NCBI RefSeq assembly: GCF_009827455.1
Contig: NZ_WTYZ01000001.1
Coordinates: 1,807,001 to 1,871,000, forward strand
DNA: 64,000 nt
Reading direction: 5' to 3'
DNA from: Pontixanthobacter aestiaquae
Lineage (GTDB): Bacteria > Pseudomonadota > Alphaproteobacteria > Sphingomonadales > Sphingomonadaceae
Part shown: piece after piece, positions 33,118-42,636 of the stretch
Position numbering within the stretch: the first letter of the stretch is position 1
How the letters are laid out: the number at the start of each line of letters is the position of its first letter
Program-made: the position numbers and the translations under genes
The notes under the pieces: model-generated
The model's input: only the letters and a program-made list of their open reading frames with translations
The model's database searches: none
What the model was told of the DNA's origin: nothing

Positions 33118-34905
33118 TCAATCTGCCCAAGCGGCGTCTTCAAGGTGCAGTTCGGCAGCAGGTCGGCTTCCCCAATCGTCAATTTTTGCACGACCTGCGA
33201 GCCACATCTTCCGGCCCTTTGCGCCGTGCAGGATGGCCTGGCCCATCTCGGTTTCGGCTGCGCGAAATGCGATGGCCTTGAGCGAACCGCCGTCTTCGCC
33301 GCCAACGATGAGACGAAGATGATCGGTGCCAACGACATCTGCTTTGATTAAATGCACCGGCCCAACCGCAATTTTCGGCCCGGGCCAGCCGACTCCATAT
33401 GGTCCGGCTTCGTCGAGACGTTCGACGAGTGACGGCGCGAGACCCCTAGGCGTTACGGCCAGATCGAGCTTCAGTTCCTGCGATGCTTGGGCGTTGGACA
33501 CTGCAGTGCCAAGACGATCATCCAACCAGTCGGCAAACTTATCCAGATTGTCGGCTTTGATTGTAAGGCCTGCCGCCATCGCATGTCCGCCGCCCGCAAC
33601 AAGCAGGCCTGCTTCACGCGCCGCAATGATCGCGGCACCCAGATCCACACCGGATATTGAGCGCCCGGACCCTTTGCCTTCTCCGCTCTCCTCATCAACG
33701 GCGATGACGATGGAAGGCTTGCCGGTTTTCTCCTTTACCCGCCCGGCAACAATGCCGATCACACCAGGGTGCCAACCTTTGCCCGAGAGCACGACAACAG
33801 AGCGATTATGCTGCGCTGCAATCTGTGCTTCGGCGGCCTCTTGCACTGCGGCCTCGATAGCACGCCGATCTTCGTTGAGAGACGACAATTGCGCCGAAAT
33901 CTCCCGAGCCTCTTCAGGGTCTTCGGTGGTGAGTAGCCGCACACCAAGTGTGGATTCGCCAACACGGCCACCCGCATTGATACGCGGGCCCAGCGCAAAA
34001 CCGAGGTCGCTGCAAACGGGTGCCCGCTTTAGCCTGCTAGCATCGATCAGCGCTGACATGCCGATATTCTCACGCTTCGCCATGACTTTGAGGCCCTGTG
34101 CGACAAATGCGCGGTTCAATCCGTGCAGCGCAGCCACGTCGGCGACCGTGCCCAGAGCGACCAGATCGAGCAGTGAAAACAAATCCGGCTCGGCCCGGTT
34201 TGCAAAATAGCCCTGCGTTCGCAATGTTCGGACCACTGCGATCGCAAGCAAGAATGCGACACCTACTGCGGCAAGATGCCCGTGGGAGGCGGCTTGATCA
34301 TTCTCATCCAATCGGTTCGGGTTTACCAAAGCTGCGGCTTTGGGAAGCTCATGCGAGCATTTGTGATGGTCAACCACAATCACATCCACGCCTGCATCCC
34401 GCGCCATTTCCAGCGCTTCGAATGCCATCGCGCCGCAATCGACCGTAACAATCAGGCTGGAGCCTTGTTCGGCCAATTTGACCAGAGCCGATCCGCTAGG
34501 GCCGTACCCTTCCAGCAAGCGGTCAGGGATGTAATAACCCGCTTCGCAGCCAAGCATACGCAGCAATCTTATCATCAAAGCCGAGCTAGTGGCACCATCG
34601 ACATCATAATCGCCGTAAATGGTGATCCTTTCTTTGCCGAGAATTGCCTGAACGATCCGCTCAGAAGCGTTTTCCATGTCCTGGAACAGCGATGGGTCGG
34701 GCAGAAACCCGCGCAATGTCGGTGCCTTATGTCTCTCGATATCATCCGGAGCGACCCCGCGAGAGAGCAGCAACTGGGTGACGATGTCGTTCTCCAACCC
34801 GTCGCCCGATCCGCCAATATCCATATTCCCGCCGCGCCAATACCACGCTTTGCCCGAGAGTGACTGCGTTACGCCAAAAACGGGGGAGAGTGTGCGGGAA
34901 GCCAT
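33118..34905 (-). CDS. recJ: Single-stranded-DNA-specific exonuclease RecJ
   Basis: A 595-aa 5'-3' exonuclease of recombination and mismatch repair, DHH phosphoesterase family. Motifs appear in order: ITIYGDYDVDGATSSALM (motif I), LIVTVDCGAM, VDVIVVDHHKC (the DHH motif), LVALGTVADVAAL, LGPRINAGGRVGES, and the DHHA1 segment GIVAGRVKEKTGKPSIV...GSGRSISGVDL...GGHAMAAGLTI, followed by the OB-like C-terminal domain. The ATG at 34905 is chosen; a TTG eleven codons upstream also lies in frame. Confidence 0.95.
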   Translation of the reverse strand: MASRTLSPVFGVTQSLSGKAWYWRGGNMDIGGSGDGLENDIVTQLLLSRGVAPDDIERHKAPTLRGFLPDPSLFQDMENASERIVQAILGKERITIYGDYDVDGATSSALMIRLLRMLGCEAGYYIPDRLLEGYGPSGSALVKLAEQGSSLIVTVDCGAMAFEALEMARDAGVDVIVVDHHKCSHELPKAAALVNPNRLDENDQAASHGHLAAVGVAFLLAIAVVRTLRTQGYFANRAEPDLFSLLDLVALGTVADVAALHGLNRAFVAQGLKVMAKRENIGMSALIDASRLKRAPVCSDLGFALGPRINAGGRVGESTLGVRLLTTEDPEEAREISAQLSSLNEDRRAIEAAVQEAAEAQIAAQHNRSVVVLSGKGWHPGVIGIVAGRVKEKTGKPSIVIAVDEESGEGKGSGRSISGVDLGAAIIAAREAGLLVAGGGHAMAAGLTIKADNLDKFADWLDDRLGTAVSNAQASQELKLDLAVTPRGLAPSLVERLDEAGPYGVGWPGPKIAVGPVHLIKADVVGTDHLRLIVGGEDGGSLKAIAFRAAETEMGQAILHGAKGRKMWLAGRAKIDDWGSRPAAELHLEDAAWAD

Positions 34906-34982
34906 ACGCCCGCTTACCGCATCGGTGGCGTGCAGCAAAGGCGCGTGATTGACAATCGACAGCTATCCGCGATGGTCGCGGT

Positions 34983-35474
34983 ATGGCTCAACCCGACAAG
35001 ACCCTGCTGGTAATTTGGCACAGCCGTACGGGCGCTAGCGAAGCCATGGCGCAAGCGGCTTATGAGGGCGCGGAGGACCGCGCGGTGCTTCTTCCGGCGG
35101 CTGATGTGACGTCGGAGGATCTGCTGGAAGCGGATGCCTATTTATTCGTTTGTCCGGAAAATCTCGCGACGATGAGCGGTATGATGAAGGAGATGTTCGA
35201 TCGGACATACTACCCGGTTCTCGGGAGAATCGAAGGCCGCGGTTTTGCGACAATCATCGCTGCGGGATCTGATGGTGCGGGCGCGCAGCGCCAAATCGAC
35301 CGCATCGCAAAAGGATGGCGATTGCGGCGTGTCGCGGAACCCATAATCGTCAATTTCGATGCACAAACGCCCCGCACGATTCTGGCTCCCAAGGCTGTTC
35401 CAGAGCACACGCTGGATCAATGCCGGGAGCTTGGCGCGGCTATAAGTGAAGGCTTGGCGCTTGGAGTGTTCTAA
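34983..35474 (+). CDS. Flavodoxin-like NAD(P)H-dependent oxidoreductase
   Basis: A 163-aa flavodoxin-fold protein. The N-terminal phosphate loop HSRTGASEAMAQAAYEG (residues 13-29) binds FMN phosphate, and ADAYLFVCPENLATMSGMMKEMFDRTYY holds the flavin ring, as in NADPH-dependent FMN reductases. It is a small cytoplasmic redox protein of unknown partner. It is divergent from recJ with 77 bp between starts, and precedes the 235-aa hypothetical gene on the same strand by 127 bp. Confidence 0.82.
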   Translation: MAQPDKTLLVIWHSRTGASEAMAQAAYEGAEDRAVLLPAADVTSEDLLEADAYLFVCPENLATMSGMMKEMFDRTYYPVLGRIEGRGFATIIAAGSDGAGAQRQIDRIAKGWRLRRVAEPIIVNFDAQTPRTILAPKAVPEHTLDQCRELGAAISEGLALGVF

Positions 35475-35601
35475 ACAACTGCGTCGGTTTTGGAGCTATC
35501 CCCGATCTGAGACTCGACGGCGGCACTAATACTAGGCAAGCTGTCCACATAATTAAGGGGAGCACCGGGTCATTTCGCGACATTCGGCTGAAGCATCGGC
35601 T

Positions 35602-36309
35602 TTGGAGCAATCAGGACTACATTTGTTGTTTCCGGCGGGCAAAGTTCCGGGCGGCGGCTTGGTGCGGCAAGCCGTGTCGGCAATCGATGGTGTCACGATC
35701 AGCCACGATCCCGCAGCAGTGTCGACGGGGCACCTCAGCGGTGCTGACTGGTTGGAGCTTGTCATCGATGGTCTAACTTTCGATATCACGGGTTTCGACT
35801 GTGGTATTGCTGACGGCGCTTCAGTTAGAGGGGCAGAGACACTTGCAATAGCACCTGGGCCGCATCTTTCGGGCGGCACCTATATCCTCCCGGTACTGCG
35901 CGGTTTGCTGACTCTGGGGGCAAAGCTGGGATGCCAAATGTCTGATACGCTGGCTGTCTATTGGCCTCCATCATCGAACTCCATCCCCGCATTGCAATTG
36001 TTAAAAGTTGCGGACGATTGGAATGGTGGCGGGGCGTTTCCGAGCGAGTTTCTCATACGTTTTAACGAGTCATCAGGAGGTGCATTCTTAAGCCAAGGCC
36101 TGTCGGTATTCACCGGCCAGGAATTGCGCCTCGCGTCCGATATTGCGGACAGCACCGATATGACAACGCGCCTTGGCTGGCGGCTTGCCAATCAGTTGGT
36201 TTTGACTGGCCGCATCGACTCCACGGAAGACGTCACCAGTCCGGATGGAGGCGTGTTGAGGTTGGCCCCGTCAGGTGATGGCAATATCGTCACCGTCACG
36301 CGTCGCTAA
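35602..36309 (+). CDS. Hypothetical protein, start uncertain (TTG or possibly ATT)
   Basis: A ~235-aa soluble protein without signal peptide or membrane helix. I do not recognise the family. Visible features are an Asp/Gly-rich N-terminal half (DGLTFDITGFDCGIADGASV) and a C-terminal half with a W-rich segment (VYWPPSS; VADDWNGGGAFPSEFL). There is no ATG or GTG in this frame before the domain: the first ordinary start is TTG at 35602 with a poor ribosome-binding site, whereas an ATT at 35572 lies 9 bases after a strong AAGGGGAG. The coding call is supported by the long clean frame between two confident genes. Confidence 0.65.
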   Translation: MEQSGLHLLFPAGKVPGGGLVRQAVSAIDGVTISHDPAAVSTGHLSGADWLELVIDGLTFDITGFDCGIADGASVRGAETLAIAPGPHLSGGTYILPVLRGLLTLGAKLGCQMSDTLAVYWPPSSNSIPALQLLKVADDWNGGGAFPSEFLIRFNESSGGAFLSQGLSVFTGQELRLASDIADSTDMTTRLGWRLANQLVLTGRIDSTEDVTSPDGGVLRLAPSGDGNIVTVTRR

Positions 36310-36315
36310 CTGCGC

Positions 36316-37284
36316 TCAGCCCAGCTTGGCCGCCAGGTCGTCCTTCGCAGCATTGTATTCTGCCTCGATCTTGTCGACCAGATCAGCCACCGTGCCGACC
36401 TTATCAATCGTGCCAACGCCCTGGCCTGAGCCCCAGATGTCTTTCCAAGCCTTGGCCTTGCTATTGCCGCCCGAACCAAAATTCATCTTGCTCGGATCGC
36501 TTTGGGGGAGGTTGTCCGGATCGAGGCCAGCTTTCTCGATCGAGCCGCGCAGATAGTTGCCATGTACGCCGGTGAACAGGTTCGTGTAGACGATATCGCC
36601 GGCCTTGCTGTCGACGATTTCCTGCTTGTACGCCGCATCCGCATTGGCTTCTTCGGTCGCAATCCACGCGGAGCCTATATAGCCGAAATCCGCGCCCATG
36701 GCCTGCGCGGCAAGCACTGAGCGTCCATGCGCAATCGATCCTGACAATGCGACCAATCCATCAAACCAGCTGCGGATTTCCTGCATCAGCGCAAAGGGTG
36801 ATTGCGTACCGGCATGGCCGCCAGCACCGGCAGCAACCGGGATCAGGCCGGTCGCGCCTTTCTCGATAGCCTTGCGCGCGAAGCGGTCATTGATCACATC
36901 GTGCAGCGTGATGCCGCCCCATCCTTTCACCGCTGCAAAGATATCCTCACGCGCGCCCAGCGAGGTGATAACCATCGGCACCTGCCATTTGGCGCATACC
37001 TCCATGTCTTCTTCCAGCCGGTCATTGCTGCGGTGGACGATTTGGTTGACCGCATAGGGCGCTGCCGGATGGTCCGGATTGTCGCGATTATGCTGCGCCA
37101 GCTCTTCGGTGATCCGGTGGAGCCACTCGTCCAGCACGCCGGAAGGCCGCGCATTGAGCGCCGGGAACGAACCGATGATACCCGCCTTGCACTGCGCGAT
37201 CACCAATTCGGGTCCCGAAACGATAAACAGCGGTGAACCGATTACCGGCAAGCGTAAGCGATCGAAAGGTGCGGGAAGGGCCAT
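36316..37284 (-). CDS. Nitronate monooxygenase family protein
   Basis: A 322-aa FMN-dependent TIM-barrel enzyme of the nitronate monooxygenase (2-nitropropane dioxygenase) family, oxidising alkyl nitronates; several relatives act on other substrates. Family features are the N-terminal LPVIGSPLFIVSGPELV, PMVITSLGAREDI, the FMN-phosphate region VAAGAGGHAGTQSPFAL, LSGSIAHGRSVLAAQAMGADFGYIGSAWIAT, and a C-terminal GSGQGVGTI motif. It lies convergent to the 235-aa hypothetical gene (6-bp gap). Confidence 0.92.
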   Translation of the reverse strand: MALPAPFDRLRLPVIGSPLFIVSGPELVIAQCKAGIIGSFPALNARPSGVLDEWLHRITEELAQHNRDNPDHPAAPYAVNQIVHRSNDRLEEDMEVCAKWQVPMVITSLGAREDIFAAVKGWGGITLHDVINDRFARKAIEKGATGLIPVAAGAGGHAGTQSPFALMQEIRSWFDGLVALSGSIAHGRSVLAAQAMGADFGYIGSAWIATEEANADAAYKQEIVDSKAGDIVYTNLFTGVHGNYLRGSIEKAGLDPDNLPQSDPSKMNFGSGGNSKAKAWKDIWGSGQGVGTIDKVGTVADLVDKIEAEYNAAKDDLAAKLG

Positions 37285-37432
37285 TATAATTCCGTTGCTG
37301 CTGAAAATTGAAAGGGGCTTATGGGACGCAGAACTCTATGTCGAGATTGCCGTTACGGAAACTACTCCGCATCCCGCACCATGCGGTTTTGAGGCGGGGT
37401 GTTGACACATGTGACACACTCCTGCGCTGTGA

Positions 37433-38497
37433 TTATTTTCCGGCATCAAGCAGATGCCCGATCCGGTAGAAGCGCGCAGCATTCCCTGCGTAAAGCGCGG
37501 CCTTTTCATCCACCGAATAGTCTGCCGTGATCCGCTTGAAGGCATTCCACAGCACCGGATATGTCGCGCCCCAGCGGTCGACCGGATAATTGCTTTCGAA
37601 CATTGCGCGATCTGTCCCAAAGGCTTCGATGCACGTCTCGATATATGGTGTCCACATCGCGGCGAGTTCTTCCGAGCCATAGCCTTTGGCCGGCCCTTCG
37701 TCAGGCATCATGCAATTGACCATCGCCAAACCGCCCAGCTTGACCGAAACATTTTCACACTCGGCGAGCGTCCGGATCAAGCCCGCCCAACGGTCGAAAT
37801 TCTCTTCCAGTTTGCCGGCATAGGAAGCAATATTCAGCGGCGTACCGCAATGGTCGAGGCAGATCGGAATATCGGGAAATGCTTTGGCGAGATCAATCAC
37901 ATCGCCGATTTGCGGTTCCAGAACCCAGGCATCAAAGCTGAGCTGCATTTCGCGTAAGTTGACGAAACCCATCCGGAATGTATCGCTTCGATAGAGACCC
38001 TCGGGCGCATGGAAGGGAGGGCCGAGAACGTCTGGATCGGCATCCCAAGCGCCTTGATGCCGTATGCCTTTGAACCGGGTATTTCCCGCAGCAACCAGCG
38101 CCTCCAGCACTTCACGTGCGCCATCGCCGAGCGTCATATCGGCATGGCCAACAATTCCCGCACAGGGGCGGTAGTCGCCATACAACCCGCTCGCGCCCTG
38201 CGCCGCGACGCCGTTGACATATTCGACCTCGCCCACCGGCTTCATCGCCTCGGAGCGCGCCGCATCGTAGAACGCACCGCACTCCATAAACACTGTGCCG
38301 ACGACATTATGGCTGCCCGCAGACCCTCCGCGCGTATCGGCGAGCAGTTCGTCGAACGTGTAATATGGTGCCCCCGCAATCGTTTCCAGAAACGGATGCC
38401 GCGGCGGCGGGAACATCGGCAGTAACGGCCTGAGGTCCCACAAATGATGATGCGGATCGATGATCGGCAAGTCGGGTTCGAGGATTGTCTCGATCAT
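37433..38497 (-). CDS. Amidohydrolase family protein (amidohydrolase 2 / PDC-lactonase-like)
   Basis: A 354-aa TIM-barrel metal-dependent hydrolase of the amidohydrolase 2 group. The N-terminal metal site DPHHHLWDL is at residues 15-23, ICLDHCGTPL carries the barrel His, and the C-terminal ESNYPVDRWGATY holds the catalytic acid region (FESNFPVD in relatives). Such enzymes hydrolyse lactones or decarboxylate aromatic acids. AGGAG precedes the ATG. It follows the nitronate monooxygenase on the same strand order (gap 148 bp), possibly a small catabolic pair. Confidence 0.88.
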   Translation of the reverse strand: MIETILEPDLPIIDPHHHLWDLRPLLPMFPPPRHPFLETIAGAPYYTFDELLADTRGGSAGSHNVVGTVFMECGAFYDAARSEAMKPVGEVEYVNGVAAQGASGLYGDYRPCAGIVGHADMTLGDGAREVLEALVAAGNTRFKGIRHQGAWDADPDVLGPPFHAPEGLYRSDTFRMGFVNLREMQLSFDAWVLEPQIGDVIDLAKAFPDIPICLDHCGTPLNIASYAGKLEENFDRWAGLIRTLAECENVSVKLGGLAMVNCMMPDEGPAKGYGSEELAAMWTPYIETCIEAFGTDRAMFESNYPVDRWGATYPVLWNAFKRITADYSVDEKAALYAGNAARFYRIGHLLDAGK

Positions 38498-38668
38498 GGG
38501 CGGCTTTCTCCTCGGTAAGTCCTACAGGATGGAACACATGGAACACGGTCTTGAGAAAGGAAAGTCCTCATTGCGGGGATAACGGGAAATTCGGGCGAAG
38601 TTACCACGATAGGCTGGAGGTAAAGTCATTTACCAGCGGTAGTAGCTGTCTTAAGTGTAGGAAAGAGC

Positions 38669-40057
38669 GTGGGATTTAGCTTCGAAATCTGTTTGCAAAA
38701 TGAGCGAGAGCGTAGCAATGCAGGCGGTGTGAACGCATTGCGCAATCCGATCCGTTTCATCCCGCTGCTGTTCCTTGGTGCCATCGCAGCGGGAACGTTG
38801 GCTCTATCGATGCCGTTCGCCACGCTCGATGGCACGTCGCCTTCCTTGATGACGGCTTTGTTTACCTCGACATCGGCGGTGGCGGTGACGGGCCTTATCG
38901 TTGTGGATACTGCGACCCACTGGTCGGCATTCGGCCAACTGACGATCTTGATTCTGTTCCAAATCGGGGGGTTTGGCATCATGACCGCCGCAACCCTGTT
39001 CGGATTGATGGCAGGGCGTGGTTTTACTTTACGAGACCGCATGGCGACCCAAGTCGAGCGCAGCCGTCTCGATACGGGCGATGCCGTTTCGGTCCTGAAA
39101 CTTGTTTTCGTAATTACTCTCGTGGTTGAGACAATCGTAGCCTTGATCCTGACCACGCGCATGCGCCTCTTCTATGATGCGTCGTGGGGAGACGCGCTAT
39201 GGCACGGCGTTTTCCATGCGATCAGTGCCTTTAACAATGCTGGGTTTTCGACCCATTCCGACAGTGTGATGGGCTATCAGCATGACGCCGTAATCCTCGG
39301 CCCGATCATGCTGGCCGTGATCCTTACAGCACTGGGCTTTCCGGTGATGCAGGATATTCGCGCCAACCGTCTGCAATGGAAGAAATGGTCGCTCCATACC
39401 AAAGTGACAGTCGCGGGTACGGTTGTGCTTCTGCTGTTCGGATTCGTCGCGGTTCTGGCGATGGAGTGGAACAACCCTGAAACGCTCGGACCGATGGGTG
39501 TCGGGACAAAGCTGCTGAATGCGGCCTTCCACTCGGTTATGCCGCGCACGGCAGGCTTCAACAGTCTGGATGTCGGCGCATTTCGCGATGAGACACTGAT
39601 GGTCAATTACTTTCTGATGTTCATAGGCGGAGGCAGCGCAGGTACCGCGGGCGGGATTAAAATCACGACCTTTTTCGTGCTGTTTGCAATCGTGGCGTCG
39701 GAAGTCGCCGGGCGCAAAGATGCCGGCTTGTTCCAGCGACGGTTTTCGCCGGGGATCGAGCGGCAGGCGCTAACAGTGACGGTGCTTGCTGCGACAATGA
39801 TATTCGCTGCAACCACCTATATCGCGGCCATCACACCGCTGGCTTTTGGTGACATCTTGTTCGAAGCAATCAGCGCCTTTTCCACGGTGGGGCTGTCCAC
39901 CGGAATCACTGCCGAACTGCCACCAACGGGCCAATTAATGATCATCGCGCTAATGTTTATCGGGCGGGTGGGAACCATTACCGTCGCCACAGCGCTGGCT
40001 TTGGGCGGCCGCGATCGCCCCTATCGTTATCCAGAGGAGAATCCGATTGTCGGCTGA
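38669..40057 (+). CDS. trkH: Trk/Ktr-type potassium uptake membrane subunit
   Basis: A 462-aa K+ channel-like transporter of the TrkH/KtrB family with four pseudo-repeats; selectivity-filter loops are TSAVAVTGL, AFNNAGFS, MPRTAGFN and STVGLSTG, each with the conserved glycine. The start is uncertain: GTG at 38669 (after GGAAAGA) or GTG at 38729 (VNALRNPIRF); no ATG fits. It works with the downstream NAD-binding subunit, whose start lies inside the last codons of this gene. Confidence 0.93.
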   Translation: MGFSFEICLQNERERSNAGGVNALRNPIRFIPLLFLGAIAAGTLALSMPFATLDGTSPSLMTALFTSTSAVAVTGLIVVDTATHWSAFGQLTILILFQIGGFGIMTAATLFGLMAGRGFTLRDRMATQVERSRLDTGDAVSVLKLVFVITLVVETIVALILTTRMRLFYDASWGDALWHGVFHAISAFNNAGFSTHSDSVMGYQHDAVILGPIMLAVILTALGFPVMQDIRANRLQWKKWSLHTKVTVAGTVVLLLFGFVAVLAMEWNNPETLGPMGVGTKLLNAAFHSVMPRTAGFNSLDVGAFRDETLMVNYFLMFIGGGSAGTAGGIKITTFFVLFAIVASEVAGRKDAGLFQRRFSPGIERQALTVTVLAATMIFAATTYIAAITPLAFGDILFEAISAFSTVGLSTGITAELPPTGQLMIIALMFIGRVGTITVATALALGGRDRPYRYPEENPIVG

Positions 40058-40709
40058 AGTCAGAAAACCCGTACTCGTTATCGGTCTAGGCCGTTTCGGT
40101 GGTGCCACTGCGCGTACGCTTGAGCGAATGGGCCACGAAGTTTTGGGGGCGGATCTCGATTCCCGACTGGTTCAGGATTTCGCGGGCGACCTCACGAAGG
40201 TCGTCGAAGCGGATTGTACCGATTTGGCCTGCTTACAGCATCTCGGAATTGCCGAGTTTGAAGCGGCGGTGGTTGCCATCGGCGGAGACATTGAAGCCAG
40301 TGTGCTCGCGGTGCTTGCGCTATGCGATCTGGGCGTGACCAATATCTGGGCGAAAGCGACGAATGATAATCATGCGCGTATTCTTGAGCGGGTCGGGGCG
40401 ACGCATGTCGTTTTCCCCGAACAGCGAATGGGTGAACGCGTCGCGCGTTTGCTCAACGAGCGCTTGCTCGATTTTATCTCATTTGGGGATGAGTTTGCGA
40501 TCGCACGACTGAAAGCGCCAGAGCCTATTATAGGCTTGCCACTCATTAGCAGCGAATGCCGCAAGAAACACGGCATCACGGTAGTAGGGGTCAAACGCGA
40601 CGGGGAGGATTTCATCCATGCCGTTCCCGACACGTTGATCATGCCCGAAGACGAGTTGGTCGTTTCCGGATTGATCGAGCAGATCGAAAAGTTCGCTGCG
40701 CTGCAATAG
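40047..40709 (+). CDS. trkA: TrkA/KtrA family potassium uptake regulator
   Basis: A 220-aa cytoplasmic RCK protein that gates the partner membrane subunit. The N-terminal Rossmann domain starts with VIGLGRFGGATARTL (nucleotide-binding GxGxxG) and GADLD; the C-terminal TrkA-C domain begins near residue 135. The single-RCK length is KtrA-like. The start is TTG at 40047 with GAGGAGA upstream, overlapping trkH by 11 bp; this implies coupled translation and fixed stoichiometry. Confidence 0.93.
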   Translation: MSAEVRKPVLVIGLGRFGGATARTLERMGHEVLGADLDSRLVQDFAGDLTKVVEADCTDLACLQHLGIAEFEAAVVAIGGDIEASVLAVLALCDLGVTNIWAKATNDNHARILERVGATHVVFPEQRMGERVARLLNERLLDFISFGDEFAIARLKAPEPIIGLPLISSECRKKHGITVVGVKRDGEDFIHAVPDTLIMPEDELVVSGLIEQIEKFAALQ

Positions 40710-40717
40710 CGCGCGGG

Positions 40718-42400
40718 TCAACGCACCGCCGAATTCGCCGCACTCAGCACCGCTCTGACACTCGCCGTTGCGACGTCCTCATCGATACCGACGCCCCAGA
40801 TCGTTGCGCCGTCTGCGCCCTCGCATTCGAGATAGGCAGCGGCGCGCGCATCGCGGCCTGAGCCTAGCGCGTGTTCGGTATAGTCACGGATTTGCAGGTC
40901 CAATCCGAAACTTTCCTCGATGGTGCTCAGCACGCTTGAGATCAGCCCGTTGCCGCGGCCGCTGACGCGCTGTTCCTCACCTTTGACGGCTATAGTGCCA
41001 GCGAAGATGCGGGTGCCGTCGCTTGCGCGGCTTTCCTCGTAATCGACCAGCTGGAAATGCTTGTTCTCGGTTTGCACGTGGTAAGCATTTTGGAACGCGC
41101 CCCAGATATCATGCGCGTCCAATTCGCGGCCCAAATCGTCGGCGAGATGCTGGACGTGCCGCGAGAAGTCCGCCTGCATTTTCTTGGGGAGTTTGAGGCC
41201 CTGGTCCTGTTCCAGAACCCACGCAAAGCCGCCTTTGCCGCTTTGTGAATTGACGCGGATGACCGCTTCATAATCGCGGCCCAGATCGGCGGGATCGATG
41301 GGCAAATAGGGCACGCGCCACAGCGCGTCATTTTGCGTTTCGCTGGCGGCAAAGCCTTTCTTGATCGCGTCCTGGTGACTGCCCGAAAATGCGGTGAAGA
41401 CCAGCTCGCCGCCATAGGGGTGGCGTTGGTGGACGGGAATGTCGTTGCAATATTCCACGGTCTCGATCACGCGGTCGATGTCGGAGAAATCGAGGCCCGG
41501 ATCGATGCCCTGCGTGTACATGTTGAGCGCGACGGTGACGAGGCAGCAATTACCGGTCCGCTCGCCATTGCCGAACAGACACCCCTCGACGCGGTCGGCG
41601 CCTGCCATAATGCCGAGCTCGGCCGCCGCGACACCGGTGCCGCGATCATTGTGTGTGTGCAGACTGATGACCGCGCTTTCGCGGTTCGGCAGGTTGCGGC
41701 AGAAATATTCGATCTGGTCTGCATAGATATTGGGTGTTGCCGCTTCCACCGTCGCGGGCAGATTGAGGATGATCGGTTTTTCAGGTGTAGGCTGCAACAC
41801 GCCCATAACTTCCTCGCAGACCGCAATGCTGAAATCGAGTTCTGCGGTCGAGAAGGTCTCCGGCGAATATTGGAAATGCCAGTCTGTGTCGGGGCGCTTC
41901 GCCGCTTCATCGCGCATAATCTGCGCGCCGGTCTTGGCGATGTTGCGCACCTCGTCTTTGCTCATCCGGAACACGATATTGCGCCATGCCGGGCTGACGG
42001 CATTGTACAGGTGGACGATCGCCGAATGCGCGCCTTCCACGCTTTCGAAACTGGTGCGGATCAGGTCTTCGCGTGACTGGGTGAGGACTTGCAGCTTCAC
42101 ATCCAGCGGTACTTTGCCCGAGCGAACCAGGCCCTGGATAAAGTCGAATTCCGTCGCGCCCGCGCTGGGGAAGCCGACTTCGATTTCCTTCACGCCGATC
42201 TCGATCAGCAGATCGAAGAAGCGGTTCTTCTTTACCGCATCCATCGGATCGATAATCGACTGGTTGCCGTCGCGCAGATCGGTGGAGAGCCAGCGCGGCG
42301 GGGCAGTAATGGTGCGGCTCGGCCATTGGCGGTCGGGCAGATTGATCTGTGGGAACGCTTGGTACTTGTTTGACGGTTGCGAAAGCATGTTTTTTGGCAT
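40718..42400 (-). CDS. leuA: 2-isopropylmalate synthase, long form
   Basis: A 560-aa first enzyme of leucine synthesis, condensing acetyl-CoA with ketoisovalerate. The catalytic TIM barrel has STDLRDGNQS (metal/substrate), SLHTHNDRGTGVAAAELG (metal His pair) and the glycine-rich EGCLFGNGERTGN; the C-terminal LeuA dimer/regulatory domain allows leucine feedback. It belongs to the long LeuA group (~560 aa). A leader peptide rich in leucine codons lies 86-136 bp upstream, so leucine-sensitive attenuation is probable. Confidence 0.96.
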   Translation of the reverse strand: MPKNMLSQPSNKYQAFPQINLPDRQWPSRTITAPPRWLSTDLRDGNQSIIDPMDAVKKNRFFDLLIEIGVKEIEVGFPSAGATEFDFIQGLVRSGKVPLDVKLQVLTQSREDLIRTSFESVEGAHSAIVHLYNAVSPAWRNIVFRMSKDEVRNIAKTGAQIMRDEAAKRPDTDWHFQYSPETFSTAELDFSIAVCEEVMGVLQPTPEKPIILNLPATVEAATPNIYADQIEYFCRNLPNRESAVISLHTHNDRGTGVAAAELGIMAGADRVEGCLFGNGERTGNCCLVTVALNMYTQGIDPGLDFSDIDRVIETVEYCNDIPVHQRHPYGGELVFTAFSGSHQDAIKKGFAASETQNDALWRVPYLPIDPADLGRDYEAVIRVNSQSGKGGFAWVLEQDQGLKLPKKMQADFSRHVQHLADDLGRELDAHDIWGAFQNAYHVQTENKHFQLVDYEESRASDGTRIFAGTIAVKGEEQRVSGRGNGLISSVLSTIEESFGLDLQIRDYTEHALGSGRDARAAAYLECEGADGATIWGVGIDEDVATASVRAVLSAANSAVR

Positions 42401-42485
42401 GGAATTGCGGTCTCGAGATTCTTGGGAAGGTGCTGGCTCTGATCCCTTGGGCGCTGCGGCGCGCCGGTTCAGGCCACGCCGAGTG

Positions 42486-42536
42486 TCACGCCCAAGGGCG
42501 CGTAAGTCGTAGTAGAATGTCGAGACGCTGTGTCAT
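42486..42536 (-). CDS. leuL: Leucine-rich leader peptide of leuA (candidate attenuator)
   Basis: A 16-codon frame reading MTQRLDILLRLTRPWA followed by TGA. Four of 16 residues are leucine (positions 5, 8, 9, 11) plus one isoleucine, and two leucines use the rare codon CTA, in a genome where CTG and CTC dominate. The last codons contain CGCCCTTGGG, which can pair over 10 bp with CGCCCAAGGG at 42444-42453 downstream, so ribosome stalling would change the fold. No strong ribosome-binding site and no T-run are seen, so the exact mechanism is open. Confidence 0.6.
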   Translation of the reverse strand: MTQRLDILLRLTRPWA

Positions 42537-42636
42537 GACGGGTGGTATGCGAAAGGATCGCGCACATGTCCACCGGGTTTGTGAAATAATTCGCATGTGA
42601 GGAAGCTTTTCTCGATCGATCCGGGCAATTGCTCGT

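Noticed and set aside
38530..38547. ATGGAACAC repeated twice upstream of the amidohydrolase gene
   Set aside because: Two 9-bp copies can arise by chance or slippage and no function is suggested by position.
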